This document shows positions 1-9,500 of a stretch of DNA of 56,469 nucleotides, piece after piece. This DNA comes from Bacteroidota bacterium. Lineage in GTDB: Bacteria; Bacteroidota; Bacteroidia; Chitinophagales; JADIYW01. A model generated the notes under the pieces. It had not been told where the DNA came from and did no database searches. It saw only the letters and a program-made list of their open reading frames with translations. Position numbers and translations under genes: made by a program. Within the stretch, counting starts at the first letter, position 1. Each line of letters begins with the position of its first letter. The stretch is taken from NCBI GenBank assembly GCA_028288625.1, contig JAQBNI010000057.1:1-56469 (forward strand), read 5' to 3'.

Positions 1-2
1 AT

Positions 3-1265
3 TATGTTACCTTACTTAGAAAGACAATTAAAAGAGAACTCGGCGAGGATGCCAAGTTAGAATACCGAATCTTAGTTGACTCCTCCAGCGGAATGAAATC
101 AGAACCAAAAACAATAGATGTTCCCAATTACAGGGAAGGCGTTTACGGCACTAACGAAGTGTCCATGCCAGCAGTGTTTACTAGCCCTATGGTGAAAAAC
201 CCTTTTGTAATCCCCGGCTTAAAAAAGATACATGTTGATTCGCAATTAAATCCGAATTATACTTTCGATTCCTTTATAGAAGGTGATTGTAATAAGTTTG
301 CAAGAAGCGCAGGAATGGCAGTTGCAAAAACTCCCGGCGGTACTGCATTCAATCCTTTAGTGATTTACGGAGGAGTAGGTTTAGGCAAAACACACTTGGG
401 ACAAGCAATAGGAAATTATATCAAAGTGCATACTTCAACTAAAACAGTTTTGTATGTAAGCTCTGAAAAATTTACCAGCCAGTTTTTAACTGCATTAAAA
501 GATAACAGCACAAATGATTTTATTCATTTCTATCAGCAGATAGATGTATTGATCATCGACGATATTCAGTTCTTTGCAAACAAAACAAAAACACAGGATA
601 TCTTCTTTCATATCTTTAACCACTTACACCAAAACGGCAAACAACTTATCCTGACTTCTGACAGGGCGCCGAAAGATCTCGAGAATATGGAAGAAAGATT
701 ATTGTCGCGCTTCAAGTGGGGTTTAACAACAGACCTTCAATGTCCCGATTATGAAACACGTATAACTATTCTTGAAAAGAAATTACATGCGGACGGAATA
801 GAGATGAATGAAGATGTAACCCGATTTATTGCTACCAATATCAAAACTAATGTAAGAGAACTGGAAGGTGTATTAACTTCTATTCTCGCACAAGCTACCC
901 TCAACAGGCAGGAAATAACATTGGAATTAGCGAAAAAGACGGTGATCAATTTTGTGAAGCATGCTACGAAAGAAATTTCACTGGATATGATACAGAAAAC
1001 GGTTTGTGATTTCTTTGAAGTACCTGTAGAAAAATTAAAAGAAGCAACACGCAAGCGACAGTTTGTACAGGCTCGTCAATTGTCTATGTTTTTTGCAAAA
1101 GAATATACAAAGTCTTCTTTAAAGGCGATCGGTCAGCAATTTGGCGGTCGCGATCATAGCACGGTGATCCATTCGTGCCAGGCTGTAAGAAATTTAATCG
1201 ATACGGATGAAGAATTCAGAGATTCTGTGGAGGAATTGAAGAAGCGTATTGAATTAAGTTTATAA
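3..1265 (+). CDS. dnaA: Chromosomal replication initiator DnaA (5' end missing)
   Basis: DnaA binds the replication origin and uses ATP to open it. The reading frame is open from the first complete codon at position 3 (YVTLLRKTIKRELG...), so the gene starts before the window; the ATG at 93 is internal. Visible: linker, then AAA+ domain with Walker A GGVGLGKTHLG, Walker B VLIIDDIQFF and a sensor-type LTSDRAPKDL, then domain IV with the signature FGGRDHSTVIHSCQAV that contacts DnaA boxes. The C-terminus is complete at 1265. Family membership is certain from these motifs. No cluster of DnaA boxes is seen nearby, so the origin is not shown to be here. The next genes, two tRNAs, have their own promoter. 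Confidence 0.97.
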   Translation, partial: YVTLLRKTIKRELGEDAKLEYRILVDSSSGMKSEPKTIDVPNYREGVYGTNEVSMPAVFTSPMVKNPFVIPGLKKIHVDSQLNPNYTFDSFIEGDCNKFARSAGMAVAKTPGGTAFNPLVIYGGVGLGKTHLGQAIGNYIKVHTSTKTVLYVSSEKFTSQFLTALKDNSTNDFIHFYQQIDVLIIDDIQFFANKTKTQDIFFHIFNHLHQNGKQLILTSDRAPKDLENMEERLLSRFKWGLTTDLQCPDYETRITILEKKLHADGIEMNEDVTRFIATNIKTNVRELEGVLTSILAQATLNRQEITLELAKKTVINFVKHATKEISLDMIQKTVCDFFEVPVEKLKEATRKRQFVQARQLSMFFAKEYTKSSLKAIGQQFGGRDHSTVIHSCQAVRNLIDTDEEFRDSVEELKKRIELSL

Positions 1266-1278
1266 AACTTTAGCGATA

Positions 1279-1309
1279 TTTGCAAAGTTCTTTAAAAAAC
1301 CTATCTTTG
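1279..1309 (+). promoter_or_regulatory. Bacteroidota-type promoter of the tRNA-Ser/tRNA-Pro unit
   Basis: TTTG at 1279-1282 and TATCTTTG at 1302-1309 are separated by 19 bp. This fits the primary sigma factor consensus of Bacteroidota (TTTG, about 19 bp, TAnnTTTG). It lies between the dnaA stop and the first tRNA (1341), placing transcription start a few bases after 1309. Confidence 0.75.
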
Positions 1310-1340
1310 CCGTCCCAAAGTTCTCAGAATAATTAAGGGA

Positions 1341-1428
1341 GGTGAGATGGGTGAGTTGGCTTAAACCACCAGTTTGCTAAACTGACGTATGGGAAACTGT
1401 ACCGAGGGTTCGAATCCCTCTCTCACCG
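1341..1428 (+). tRNA. tRNA-Ser (anticodon GCT)
   Basis: The 5' acceptor GGTGAGA pairs with TCTCACC (1421-1427). The anticodon loop TTGCTAA gives GCT, which reads AGC/AGU. There is a long class II variable arm (ACGTATGGGAAACTGTACC), then T-arm GAGGG-TTCGAAT-CCCTC and discriminator G; CA follows. The outermost anticodon stem pair is a C-A mismatch by eye. The long variable arm fits serine. Confidence 0.93.
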
Positions 1429-1431
1429 CAT

Positions 1432-1506
1432 CGGGGCGTAGTTCAGCCCGGTTAGAATGCCTGGTTTGGGACCAGGAGGTCGTTGGTTCGAATCCAGCCG
1501 CCCCGA
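1432..1506 (+). tRNA. tRNA-Pro (anticodon TGG), integration target
   Basis: Acceptor CGGGGCG pairs with CGCCCCG (1499-1505), discriminator A, then CA. The anticodon stem-loop is CCTGG-TTTGGGA-CCAGG, giving anticodon TGG; the T-arm is GTTGG-TTCGAAT-CCAGC. The 3' part of the gene is repeated exactly at 15981-16014, showing that this gene is the integration site of the adjacent element. Crossover inside the repeat leaves the tRNA intact. Confidence 0.96.
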
Positions 1507-1511
1507 CAAAA
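1478..1511 (+). repeat. attL-type core repeat (3' end of tRNA-Pro)
   Basis: The 34 bp starting GGTCGTTGGTTCG and ending CCCCGACAAAA are identical to 15981-16014 in direct orientation, with the flanking bases different on both sides (A versus C before, G versus C after). The repeat runs from the variable loop through the T-arm and acceptor into four downstream A residues. An identical tRNA 3' end at each boundary with an integrase beside one of them is the standard mark of site-specific integration. Confidence 0.93.
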
Positions 1512-1513
1512 GA

Positions 1514-1545
1514 AAAGCACTTCAATTATTGAGGTGCTTTTTTTA
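1514..1545 (+). terminator. Rho-independent terminator after tRNA-Pro, supplied by the element
   Basis: AAAGCAC-TTCAA pairs with TTGAG-GTGCTTT around a three-base loop, followed by a T run. It lies just inside the left end of the integrated element, so the tRNA transcript now ends on element DNA. The other boundary has a different terminator at 16019-16049, probably the original one. Confidence 0.8.
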
Positions 1546-1638
1546 TTTAAAGCCCTTTATTTATTACTGTTTTTGGGTTCTCCTACGTATAGAATTCCCA
1601 TTACTGCTGCCTCTAAAGTGTATCATTTACTCCAATTT

Positions 1639-1656
1639 GACACCTAGAAGCACACC
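1639..1656 (+). repeat. Candidate integrase arm-type site, left copy
   Basis: GACACCTAGAAGCACACC matches 15918-15935 (GATACCTAAAAGAACACC) at 15 of 18 positions in the same orientation. The copies sit 127 bp inside the left core repeat and 45 bp inside the right one. Tyrosine integrases with an N-terminal arm-binding domain use such repeats; this function is inferred. Confidence 0.5.
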
Positions 1657-1686
1657 TAATTTTTCACATCACATAAAATTTTATAA

Positions 1687-2904
1687 ATGAAAACCAATGC
1701 CTTAGGTTTCTCATTCTATTTGAGAATAGATAAACAAAACGCAAAAGGTGAATCTTTAATTTTTGCTAAAATCAGATTAAACTCTCAAAAAGCTGAAATT
1801 TCTACTAAAAGGTATATCCATCCCAGATATTGGGATAAGAAAAAATATATTGCTAAGAAACCTTTCCAATTCTGCAAAGAGCTTAATGAGCACCTACAAG
1901 TGGTTAAAAATAAGCTGTATGCTGCTTATACTCAACTCCTTCAATCAAATAAATCCATATCCGTACAAAATATAAAGGATTTGTATTTGGGAAAAGGAAA
2001 AATAGATGTGGTTACAATGGTACAGCTTTCTACTTTGCACATTAACGAAATGGAGCAGTTCTTAGGAAAAAGCAGTTTTCGAGGAAATTACAAGAATTAT
2101 AAGACTACTCATAAATACATCTTAGAGTTTATTCCTTTAGCATTTAAAAAGAAAGATTTGCCTTTGGAAGAGATTAATTACTCTTTTATCAAACAATATG
2201 AATACTTCTTGCAAACTGAAAAGGATTGCACTCAAAATGGCATTATGAAGCAAATGCAAAGACTTAGAAAGGTGTTCAACTGGGGAATCAGAAATGAGTA
2301 CTTGACAGAAAATCCACTAAGAAGTTATAAAATTTCCTTTAAGAAATATGATAGGGGATACTTGAAGATGGAGGAAATCGCCAAATTAGAGAATCTTTCA
2401 GGATTATCTAAGAAATTGCAGTACACTCAAGATTTTTTCATTTTTCAGTTATATACAGGTTTGGCTTATTCTGATGTCATAGATTTGAAGGTTAAGGATA
2501 TTGTATCGGGTATAGATAATACACCTTGGATTATTAAAAACAGGGTAAAGACAAATGTTAAAATTACCATTCCACTTCTGCCTAAAAGTATATATATTAT
2601 CTCGAAGTATTCAGATTTATCCATGCCAGACAAGAATATCTTCCCAAGGATCAGTAATCAGAAGATCAATCAGAATTTAAAAGAATTAGGGGAGATTGCG
2701 GGAGTATTAACACGACTTTCTACGCATTTAGCTAGACATTCAGCGGCAACTACGATTTGGTTAAGCAATGGTGTCTCTATAGAAGTTGTTTCCAAAATGC
2801 TTGGTCATACAAAAATCTCAACTACTCAAATTTATGGTAGAATTGTAGAAGAAAAGATAGCTGAGGAAATGAAAGAATTAAAGCAGAAATTGAGAGGGGA
2901 GTAA
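1687..2904 (+). CDS. Tyrosine recombinase / phage-type integrase
   Basis: Catalyses integration and excision of the island at tRNA-Pro. The 405 residues fit the Bacteroidota integrase layout: N-terminal arm-type DNA-binding domain (about 1-100, including STKRYIHPRYWD), SAM-like core-binding domain (about 110-215), and C-terminal catalytic domain. Catalytic residues visible: H347 and R350 in HLARHS, H374 in LGHTKISTT, nucleophile Y383 in QIYGR. The first catalytic arginine is not at its usual place: YTGLAYSD has Ala there. The same substitution is common in Bacteroidota integrases, and IntDOT also lacks this Arg. The ATG at 1687 lies 176 bp inside the left core repeat and the gene points into the island. 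Confidence 0.93.
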   Translation: MKTNALGFSFYLRIDKQNAKGESLIFAKIRLNSQKAEISTKRYIHPRYWDKKKYIAKKPFQFCKELNEHLQVVKNKLYAAYTQLLQSNKSISVQNIKDLYLGKGKIDVVTMVQLSTLHINEMEQFLGKSSFRGNYKNYKTTHKYILEFIPLAFKKKDLPLEEINYSFIKQYEYFLQTEKDCTQNGIMKQMQRLRKVFNWGIRNEYLTENPLRSYKISFKKYDRGYLKMEEIAKLENLSGLSKKLQYTQDFFIFQLYTGLAYSDVIDLKVKDIVSGIDNTPWIIKNRVKTNVKITIPLLPKSIYIISKYSDLSMPDKNIFPRISNQKINQNLKELGEIAGVLTRLSTHLARHSAATTIWLSNGVSIEVVSKMLGHTKISTTQIYGRIVEEKIAEEMKELKQKLRGE

Positions 2905-2971
2905 TCAATTCCCCTTTCAACTTTATCTTAAATCTTTTTAATTTTTTGTTGAGAGTCAAAGTGCTTTTAGA

Positions 2972-4378
2972 TCAAGAGACTTTCACAAGATAATTCCCAT
3001 CACTTTTGTAATGATATGCTATCCATTTCTTATGATCTATTATATAAACATCTAACCAGTGCTTAAAGGTAATTTTTGATACATAACTTACTTCGTCACC
3101 ATATTCTTCTAGGAATTGATTATAGAGTAAGCTTTTATTGTAAGTTTTACCTTGTTCAATTTTAGTCTCAATAAAGTTTACAAAGGATATGTGTGTCTGT
3201 TGAATTATACGATTCTTTTCCAAATTTATCTTAGGCACTTCAAATAAACCATGTTGAAGATAGAATTGAATGCAATATGCCATAAACGTATCAAACTTTG
3301 CCCAATCTTGTTCTGACCATTCAACAAAGAAAACCTGCTTAAATTCTTGTGCTGGTGTAAGATATTTATTGTAATAATCTGAGAACTCAAAGTCTATTCT
3401 TCTTCTTTCATCTGTATATCCTCCTGTGCCTTTGACTATATAATTGGAGGAAATTAATATTTTAGGGACTTTTTCAAAGGGTATCGGAGTTGGGGATTTA
3501 AATTTTTTCTCTGAAACTATTTCACCTGTAATGGCTGAATAGAAAGTTTCGAAATTCAAATCTTTTCTTACATCGTCGAAATACAATATTTTGTGATGCT
3601 CTTCAACATCTTGAAAAAAGAATCTGTTATTTGTTTCTATATTTTTACCCTCTTTTATACAAACACTAGTCATTTTAGCTAATGCAGAAGCAACTAAAGA
3701 CTTGCCAGTACCCCCATTTGCTTCTTTACCCATATAATCTATTTTTTCATCTGTAAATATTATTGCTTTGGTTACAGTTCTATCTTTATAATCATGTAGT
3801 AAATACCCAATAATGGAAATAAGTGAAAAGAACCTGTTATTACCTCCTGCAACATTTTGGATAAATCTTTTGAAATTAAAGTCTTCAAATTCAGATATGG
3901 AAAAGTCTCTACTCAAGATTTGATCCTTCCATATATAGTTATCAAAATCTGAGTAATTTATAATGTTCATACTGTCTCGCGTAATACAGAGTATTCCATT
4001 GTTATAGTATAAATAAGTAGTATCTCTACTTCCATTAATTGAGTTATACTCTATGGTTTCAAATGAGGTAATTAGATTCTTTGTGAATACATTTTGGGTA
4101 TGAAATAATTGCTTGTAGTGAGATTTATTGATCTGATCTAAATATTGAAAAACAATATCCTTAAGCATATATTCTCTTGTCGTTTCAATAATTCTACCAT
4201 TTGTGATACGAACCAAGGTAAAATCATTGTTAGGAATAGCTAGTTTCCTAAAGCCATTACAGTGCAAAAATTCAATTAATGCGGCAATATCTATATGATA
4301 TTGACTTTCTCCTTTGGCAGTATTCTTTTTGACAAAATCAGTATTGCAATCAGTATTAATTTCATAATGCTTTTTCAT
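2972..4378 (-). CDS. Primase-helicase family protein (phage/plasmid-type SF3-like ATPase)
   Basis: Likely unwinds DNA during replication of the excised element. 468 residues. Walker A GGTGKS at 222-227, Walker B ILYFDDV at 264-270, sensor-type ILISSNY near 308-313, and an arginine-finger-like DERRRIDF at 323-330. This arrangement matches D5/DUF5906-like helicase domains at the C-terminus of phage and plasmid primases. The N-terminal 200 residues show no CHC2 zinc finger or recognisable primase catalytic motif, so it may be helicase only. Only 67 bp separate its stop from the convergent integrase stop. It lies 89 bp downstream of the next minus-strand gene and probably shares its transcript. 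The exact family is not certain. Confidence 0.78.
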   Translation of the reverse strand: MKKHYEINTDCNTDFVKKNTAKGESQYHIDIAALIEFLHCNGFRKLAIPNNDFTLVRITNGRIIETTREYMLKDIVFQYLDQINKSHYKQLFHTQNVFTKNLITSFETIEYNSINGSRDTTYLYYNNGILCITRDSMNIINYSDFDNYIWKDQILSRDFSISEFEDFNFKRFIQNVAGGNNRFFSLISIIGYLLHDYKDRTVTKAIIFTDEKIDYMGKEANGGTGKSLVASALAKMTSVCIKEGKNIETNNRFFFQDVEEHHKILYFDDVRKDLNFETFYSAITGEIVSEKKFKSPTPIPFEKVPKILISSNYIVKGTGGYTDERRRIDFEFSDYYNKYLTPAQEFKQVFFVEWSEQDWAKFDTFMAYCIQFYLQHGLFEVPKINLEKNRIIQQTHISFVNFIETKIEQGKTYNKSLLYNQFLEEYGDEVSYVSKITFKHWLDVYIIDHKKWIAYHYKSDGNYLVKVS

Positions 4379-4467
4379 AAAAAAAATTATGGAACGAAAT
4401 TATTGGGATTCGAATTATACAAGTATAAAAAGGTGATGGAGAGGTGATAATTTAGCAGAAAAAAATC

Positions 4468-5376
4468 TCACCTTTTTTGCAAATCCTTTATAAAATCAGA
4501 CAGTTTGGATGTAAGCTTAGATTTAAACTCTTGATATTGCTTCTTAGATTTAACCTTGTATCCTGCTTTATTTAGATCACTAGGTGTAATGGATTTATCT
4601 CTATTATTTCTAAAATCATACTCTGTAATTGTCGTTGTTGTAAGATTTGAGAACAATGGCTTGAGAACTTTTATTATTATCTCTAAATAACCTATATAGA
4701 ATGGGATTCGAAATGGTGATAAATTTTCAGGATCATCGCATGTTATTAATTCCAAAAATTGGTCTTCTTGCTCTCTTTCGTTTCTGCAATCACAAATATT
4801 TTCTTCTTCTAAGGTGTCAGTAAGTAATTTGTATAGTTTTTTTAGGGATGCGATACTATGTTTATATCCCAATAAAGTAATTGTATTTTTATTTTTTCCA
4901 ATTAGTTTTAAGATAGGATGTCTAAAATTAAGTGAGTCCTGATATCTTTCTTTTATTCTAACGACTAATGATACTATTGGTTTGATATAAATGTCACCAT
5001 ATTTATTTTTATCGGCATTAGAAATATTATTGTAAATACTTTGTAGTATGCCCAATTGTGACTTTAAAAAATATTTGTTCTCATTAATGTTACGATTAGT
5101 GTCTATAGAGTAAAATAAACAATCTCTAGCGTTAACAAATAATCTATATAAAGATCTATGAAGTGTAGAATCAAAAGTTTCTATAATAGTGGTAATCTCA
5201 CCTTTTTGTGTCGTCTCATAAAAAGTAAAATGTAGTCCATCTTGAGACAGAAAAGCATCTAAATTATTAGCACTCTCGTGAAAGTTTTGTAATAATTTCT
5301 TAGCGCCATTTCCTTGGTCATAAAATTTCTCTATTTCCTGAAATGGTCTATCACAGGTAGCAATCTTTTTATTCAT
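4468..5376 (-). CDS. Hypothetical island protein, 302 residues
   Basis: I do not recognise this protein. It has no signal peptide or clear membrane segment, is rich in Lys/Asn/Ile, and has a basic C-terminus (KSKKQYQEFKSKLTSKL) that could contact nucleic acid. A small CDCRNEREQEDQF stretch is the only cysteine pair near the middle. It precedes the primase-helicase on the same strand and is divergent from the DUF3871 gene across an 85-bp gap holding a tandem GGCACTTT repeat. The position suggests a replication or control role within the element, but that rests on context only. ATG start at 5376. Confidence 0.7.
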   Translation of the reverse strand: MNKKIATCDRPFQEIEKFYDQGNGAKKLLQNFHESANNLDAFLSQDGLHFTFYETTQKGEITTIIETFDSTLHRSLYRLFVNARDCLFYSIDTNRNINENKYFLKSQLGILQSIYNNISNADKNKYGDIYIKPIVSLVVRIKERYQDSLNFRHPILKLIGKNKNTITLLGYKHSIASLKKLYKLLTDTLEEENICDCRNEREQEDQFLELITCDDPENLSPFRIPFYIGYLEIIIKVLKPLFSNLTTTTITEYDFRNNRDKSITPSDLNKAGYKVKSKKQYQEFKSKLTSKLSDFIKDLQKR

Positions 5377-5404
5377 TCATTCCGTTCAATCATTTCTAAA
5401 AAAA

Positions 5405-5420
5405 GGCACTTTGGCACTTT
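5405..5420. repeat. Tandem 8-bp repeat GGCACTTT in a divergent intergenic region
   Basis: Two abutting copies of GGCACTTT lie between the divergent genes at 5376 (-) and 5462 (+). A related reverse-complement form, CAAAGTGCTTTT, occurs near 2957, between the integrase and primase-helicase genes. It could be a regulator or replication-protein binding site; function unknown. Confidence 0.45.
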
Positions 5421-5461
5421 TGCAAATTTAAATCTATTTATAACATTTTAAAATTATTTAC

Positions 5462-6505
5462 ATGAAACAAGATCTAACAATACAAATAATTGAGGATTAT
5501 CCTCAGAACGCAGGAGTAAATTCAAATTCTCTTATTTCTCTCTCTAGAGAGGCAAATATTCTGACTCCTGCCCTGAAAGCTCCAGTTGCTTCAAATCACT
5601 TTATTGAAGCAAATACAAAGGATGTGGAACTTATGCATTTAAAGAAAGATTGCGTCATTCCCAATTTTTCTAAAGACAATGAGTCTACAATTTCACATCA
5701 GGAGTTTATTGAAACTTTATTATTCAGTGTTCAAACTGTTTTCCCAACTGAACAAATCACACAGCCAATTATAAGAGTGAGCCATGAAATTAAGGGGCGA
5801 ATACCAGAGGCAATAGGCAAACCTGCTAATGAATTAGAGGAGTATGAAAAAACAATTTATTATGAACGGATGGCATTTGCAATTTCAATCTCTTCAATTG
5901 TGGAAAAAGTTGAAGAAAGCAATCTCGTTTTAACTGTAGGAGGTGTAAGGGCATATAACCACGAGAATCTGTATGGTAAGAAAAGCTTTGAAAAATTTAA
6001 AATCTTTATTGGCTTTCAGAATACAATTTGTACAAATCTTTGTATTTCCACAGATGGATATTGTGCTGAAATAAAAGCAACCAACGTTGAAGAATTGAAG
6101 ATGAAAATATTAGACTGTTTTCATTCTTACAAAATGAATTCCGATTTAGAACTTTTGAATAATATGGGCAAATATGAATTGACAGAACATCAATTTGCAC
6201 AACTAATTGGCAAGTCACGATTGTATCATTATTTACCAGAAGGAGTTAAAAAACAAATCCCATGTCTGGACTTTAATGACAGCCAGTTAAGTTTAATTGT
6301 AAGAACTTACTATCAGGATAAGAATTTTTGCAAATACTCTGATGGAAGCATTAGCCTTTGGAATTTGTACAATCTGTTTACAGGGGCTAATAAAACTAGC
6401 TATATTGACAGCTTCTTACAAAGGTCTGTTAACGCTACACAATTTATTCACGGTATCTCAGAAGCTTTACAAGGTAATAGCAATTACCATTGGTTTTTGA
6501 GTTAA
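5462..6505 (+). CDS. DUF3871 family protein
   Basis: 347 residues matching my memory of DUF3871, a family of unknown function found on Bacteroidota mobile elements. Recognisable stretches: SHEIKGRIPEAIGKPANEL, KTIYYERMAFAISI, LTVGGVRAYNHENLYGKK, FKIFIGFQNTICTNLCISTDG, LTEHQFAQLIGKSRLYHYLP and LWNLYNLFTGANKTSYIDSF. It has no signal peptide. The variable N-terminal 80 residues look disordered. Its presence supports the mobile origin of the region, and the neighbouring primase-helicase suggests a DNA-maintenance role, which is unproven. ATG at 5462; the gene ends at a hairpin (6512-6545). Confidence 0.85.
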   Translation: MKQDLTIQIIEDYPQNAGVNSNSLISLSREANILTPALKAPVASNHFIEANTKDVELMHLKKDCVIPNFSKDNESTISHQEFIETLLFSVQTVFPTEQITQPIIRVSHEIKGRIPEAIGKPANELEEYEKTIYYERMAFAISISSIVEKVEESNLVLTVGGVRAYNHENLYGKKSFEKFKIFIGFQNTICTNLCISTDGYCAEIKATNVEELKMKILDCFHSYKMNSDLELLNNMGKYELTEHQFAQLIGKSRLYHYLPEGVKKQIPCLDFNDSQLSLIVRTYYQDKNFCKYSDGSISLWNLYNLFTGANKTSYIDSFLQRSVNATQFIHGISEALQGNSNYHWFLS

Positions 6506-6511
6506 CCAATG

Positions 6512-6546
6512 CTCGGCACCTATCCACGGTGTCGGGTCTTTTTTTA
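6512..6546 (+). terminator. Terminator after the DUF3871 gene
   Basis: CGGCACC (loop TATCCA) pairs with GGTGTCG (one G-T pair), followed by GGTC and a run of seven T residues. It lies between the convergent DUF3871 and STAND genes. Confidence 0.65.
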
Positions 6547-6548
6547 CA

Positions 6549-9500
6549 TTACCCTTCATTATTTTGGTTATAGAGCCACTGTTTAGTTTCTTCCGTGATT
6601 TGGAAATTTAAATATTCAATAATTGGCTTTAAAATTAATTGCATTGCAGCAGGGGCTTTATCTTCTATCATAGAAATCTTTAAATTATATTCTTCTATGT
6701 TTTTCTGTTCAGAAAAAATCAAAGCAACAAGTTTATATGCTATCTCTTTTAGAAATGGTATAATAATATTTTTTGAGACACTATTTCTTGTCATTCCATG
6801 TGTTTTTTGGATGAAAGGAAAAATTCCCAATATTTGATTTATAATTAAATCTCTATCATCGGATAAGTAAAGCAAACATAACAAGCACATTAATTGCTCG
6901 TGCCTTTTGTCATTTCCTGCAAATGTATTTGCTCTTTTTATTAATCGCTCTGTAGTAATTTCTTTTAATACAGTTTTGCGAGTGAGTTCTTCTACTAGCG
7001 TCCAAAGAATAGGATTTGAAGCTTTAATTTCATAATCCTTAACCGCATTAGTAAATGTTTCTAATCTTACTTCTTTATCAGATGAATCTCTTAAGTAATC
7101 TGTAAATAATACACACATCGCCGGAATAATGCAAGTTAGTATTGTTAGGTTTTCAGCCTCATCCCAATTCTTGCTTGGTTTAGATTCTAATATTTCCTCA
7201 AGTTTTATTTCCTCTCTTCTCGAAAATTTAGCTTTATCCTCCTTCTTGGTACAAGTACTAAAAGCTGCAAATAGTAAATAGGATTCCAATGCTTCTCTTA
7301 TTTTGAAACTGATTAAAGAAAATTGGCTACATGCGGAAGCTATCATAAGAAGAATATTTCCGTTTACATGCTTTCGAGCAGTGTCAAATGCTTTTAAAGA
7401 CCATTTATAAGATTTCTCATTATTCTTAATTCCATCCGCAAAAATAGCAAGCATGCCATAAATTAAAGCATCTTGAAACTGGTCATATAATTCTGATAAG
7501 TTTGATTTATTTATTATGAAATGTCCAATTTTTGGTTTAAAATAATCTACTCCATCCATCTTTGGAATTTCATCATAAGCAATTGTATTCCCTATATACG
7601 TTATTGTATGGCTCGAGATTTTAAATAACCTTTTCCATTCAGTAGTGGGATCATTGCCTTTCGAATCAAATAATCTTATAACAATTTCTTCAAATATCTC
7701 AAAAGACTTTTCTAAATCATTATTAATCCAATAAGCTAAACCTAGTTCCCCTAGTACCATTATATAGTTTAGATCGGATAATTCCTTATTGGTGTCAACA
7801 AAAATTTTTGCTTCAATACAATATTCTAAAGCTTTTGCTTTGTTTGTATCAGATAGAATCGAGCTTGCATAAATTAAAGTATCCAATAAATTTAATTGGT
7901 CAGTTGGCTTTAAATCTATTGCGTGTTGTAGCCACTTTAAACTTTCGGGATTCTGTTTATGGAAAAATAGTTTCCCTATATTTTCATAAAGAAGATATTT
8001 GGCAGTATTAGTATTCAGGACTAATGATTTTTCTATAGTAAGATTTAAGGCTTTGTCAATATCATTTTTGTACTGAAATGTACAACTAATAATCTCTTTT
8101 AATACAATTGCAGCAAGGGTAAAAAATTTCCGCTCCTCAAAAAAAGTATATAACACATATAAGGAATTGATGACATCATCCCACTTTCTATTCTTTTTTT
8201 CAAGTTTATACTCTTCATCTACTAGTTTAGAAGCCAAAACTGTAATAGCGGTTTCTGCATTCTTATCATCAAAAAAGTTTGTTTTAAATATATCTTCAGA
8301 ATGCGTTATATTTTCCAACCATAATCTAATATCTATTTCTGTGTTTATTTTAAGAATTGGAACCCAAAGAACTTTAATATATATATGGGCACCTTCCCTA
8401 AAACGTGCATTATATGGTTCTTCTAGATTCTCAACTGCTAATAATAAATCTCGATAAAATTTCCAAAAGTCTTGTAATTCTGGTTCGTTATAAAAGAAAA
8501 GAAGAGTTGCGTATAATGCAAGTCTTTCAATATTTTTTACCCCATCAGCCTGTGAAAAATTTTTCAATTGATTTTTATAAAAGCTTGTATCTTCTCCTAA
8601 TGAATGAAATAAACGAACTTGCTCACTTCTTATAGAAATCTTTTGCATCATATGCATTCCTTCAGGAAGATTGATACCAGACCAATAATAAAGATATCCC
8701 CATTCTTTTATTGTTAAAATTTCTTGTTTGGTTCTGGCAGATCTATAAACAAGTGATAAAATTATTCCTGCTTGATCATAATCTTGAGCTGAAATAAATT
8801 CAGTAATTGCTCGAGAAGCTTTAACCTGATCAAGTTGTTTGCTTTCTATTATGGTGTTGGCAATTGCTAAATGCGTGTTTTTAATAACTACATCAGTTAG
8901 ATTATTTTTTCCAATGTCTTTTATTAATGGAGAGATTTGGAATGTATCATTTGAAAATCCTTGGATCCAAATATTTACTAATTGCTGTAGTTTTTCACTA
9001 TGGTGTAAGATCTTTTCATCAACTTGACATACATTTTTTACAATTTGTAAATCAAACTCCCAACTTATTAAGCTAAGCCTATATAGTAATTCTCGAAGAG
9101 CGGGGTCATATAAATAAGTGGTAATAGATAATTGGGCATCGGAAAGTATATTATTAGTAAACTCTTTCTTAAGTAAAATATCGATAACATCTGTAGAATT
9201 AGTTCCCCAATGTAAATTTTTTAAATGTTGAATCATTGCGGTGGTGAGCCTGGGGTTTCTTTCCGATAAGGATGTTATTAAACTAAGGTAATTTAAAATG
9301 TGTGAAGGAGCTCCACTGTTTAGCAGATACTCTATTGTTTCTTCGTCTGTAAATTGTAAATCTCCATATTCAAATAAAATATCAGTCTCTATTGAGCTTT
9401 TAATATTTTCTGGAATAGTATAATTAGAAGTAGTTAATAGCTTAATTGAATATTTAGAAAACGCATTGGCAAGTAAGATTAGTGTTTCAGAAAATAAAGT

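Noticed and set aside
1-1340. Replication origin next to dnaA
   Set aside because: No cluster of DnaA boxes (TTATCCACA-like) was seen in the visible flank; upstream DNA is outside the window.
1457-1690. 77-codon plus-strand ORF over the end of tRNA-Pro and the left att site
   Set aside because: It reads through the tRNA and terminator; no protein-like features, and the integrase starts in its tail.
4468-5376. RteC-type regulator
   Set aside because: Similar length and context to RteC-like proteins of Bacteroides elements, but none of the sequence I remember from RteC is recognisable.
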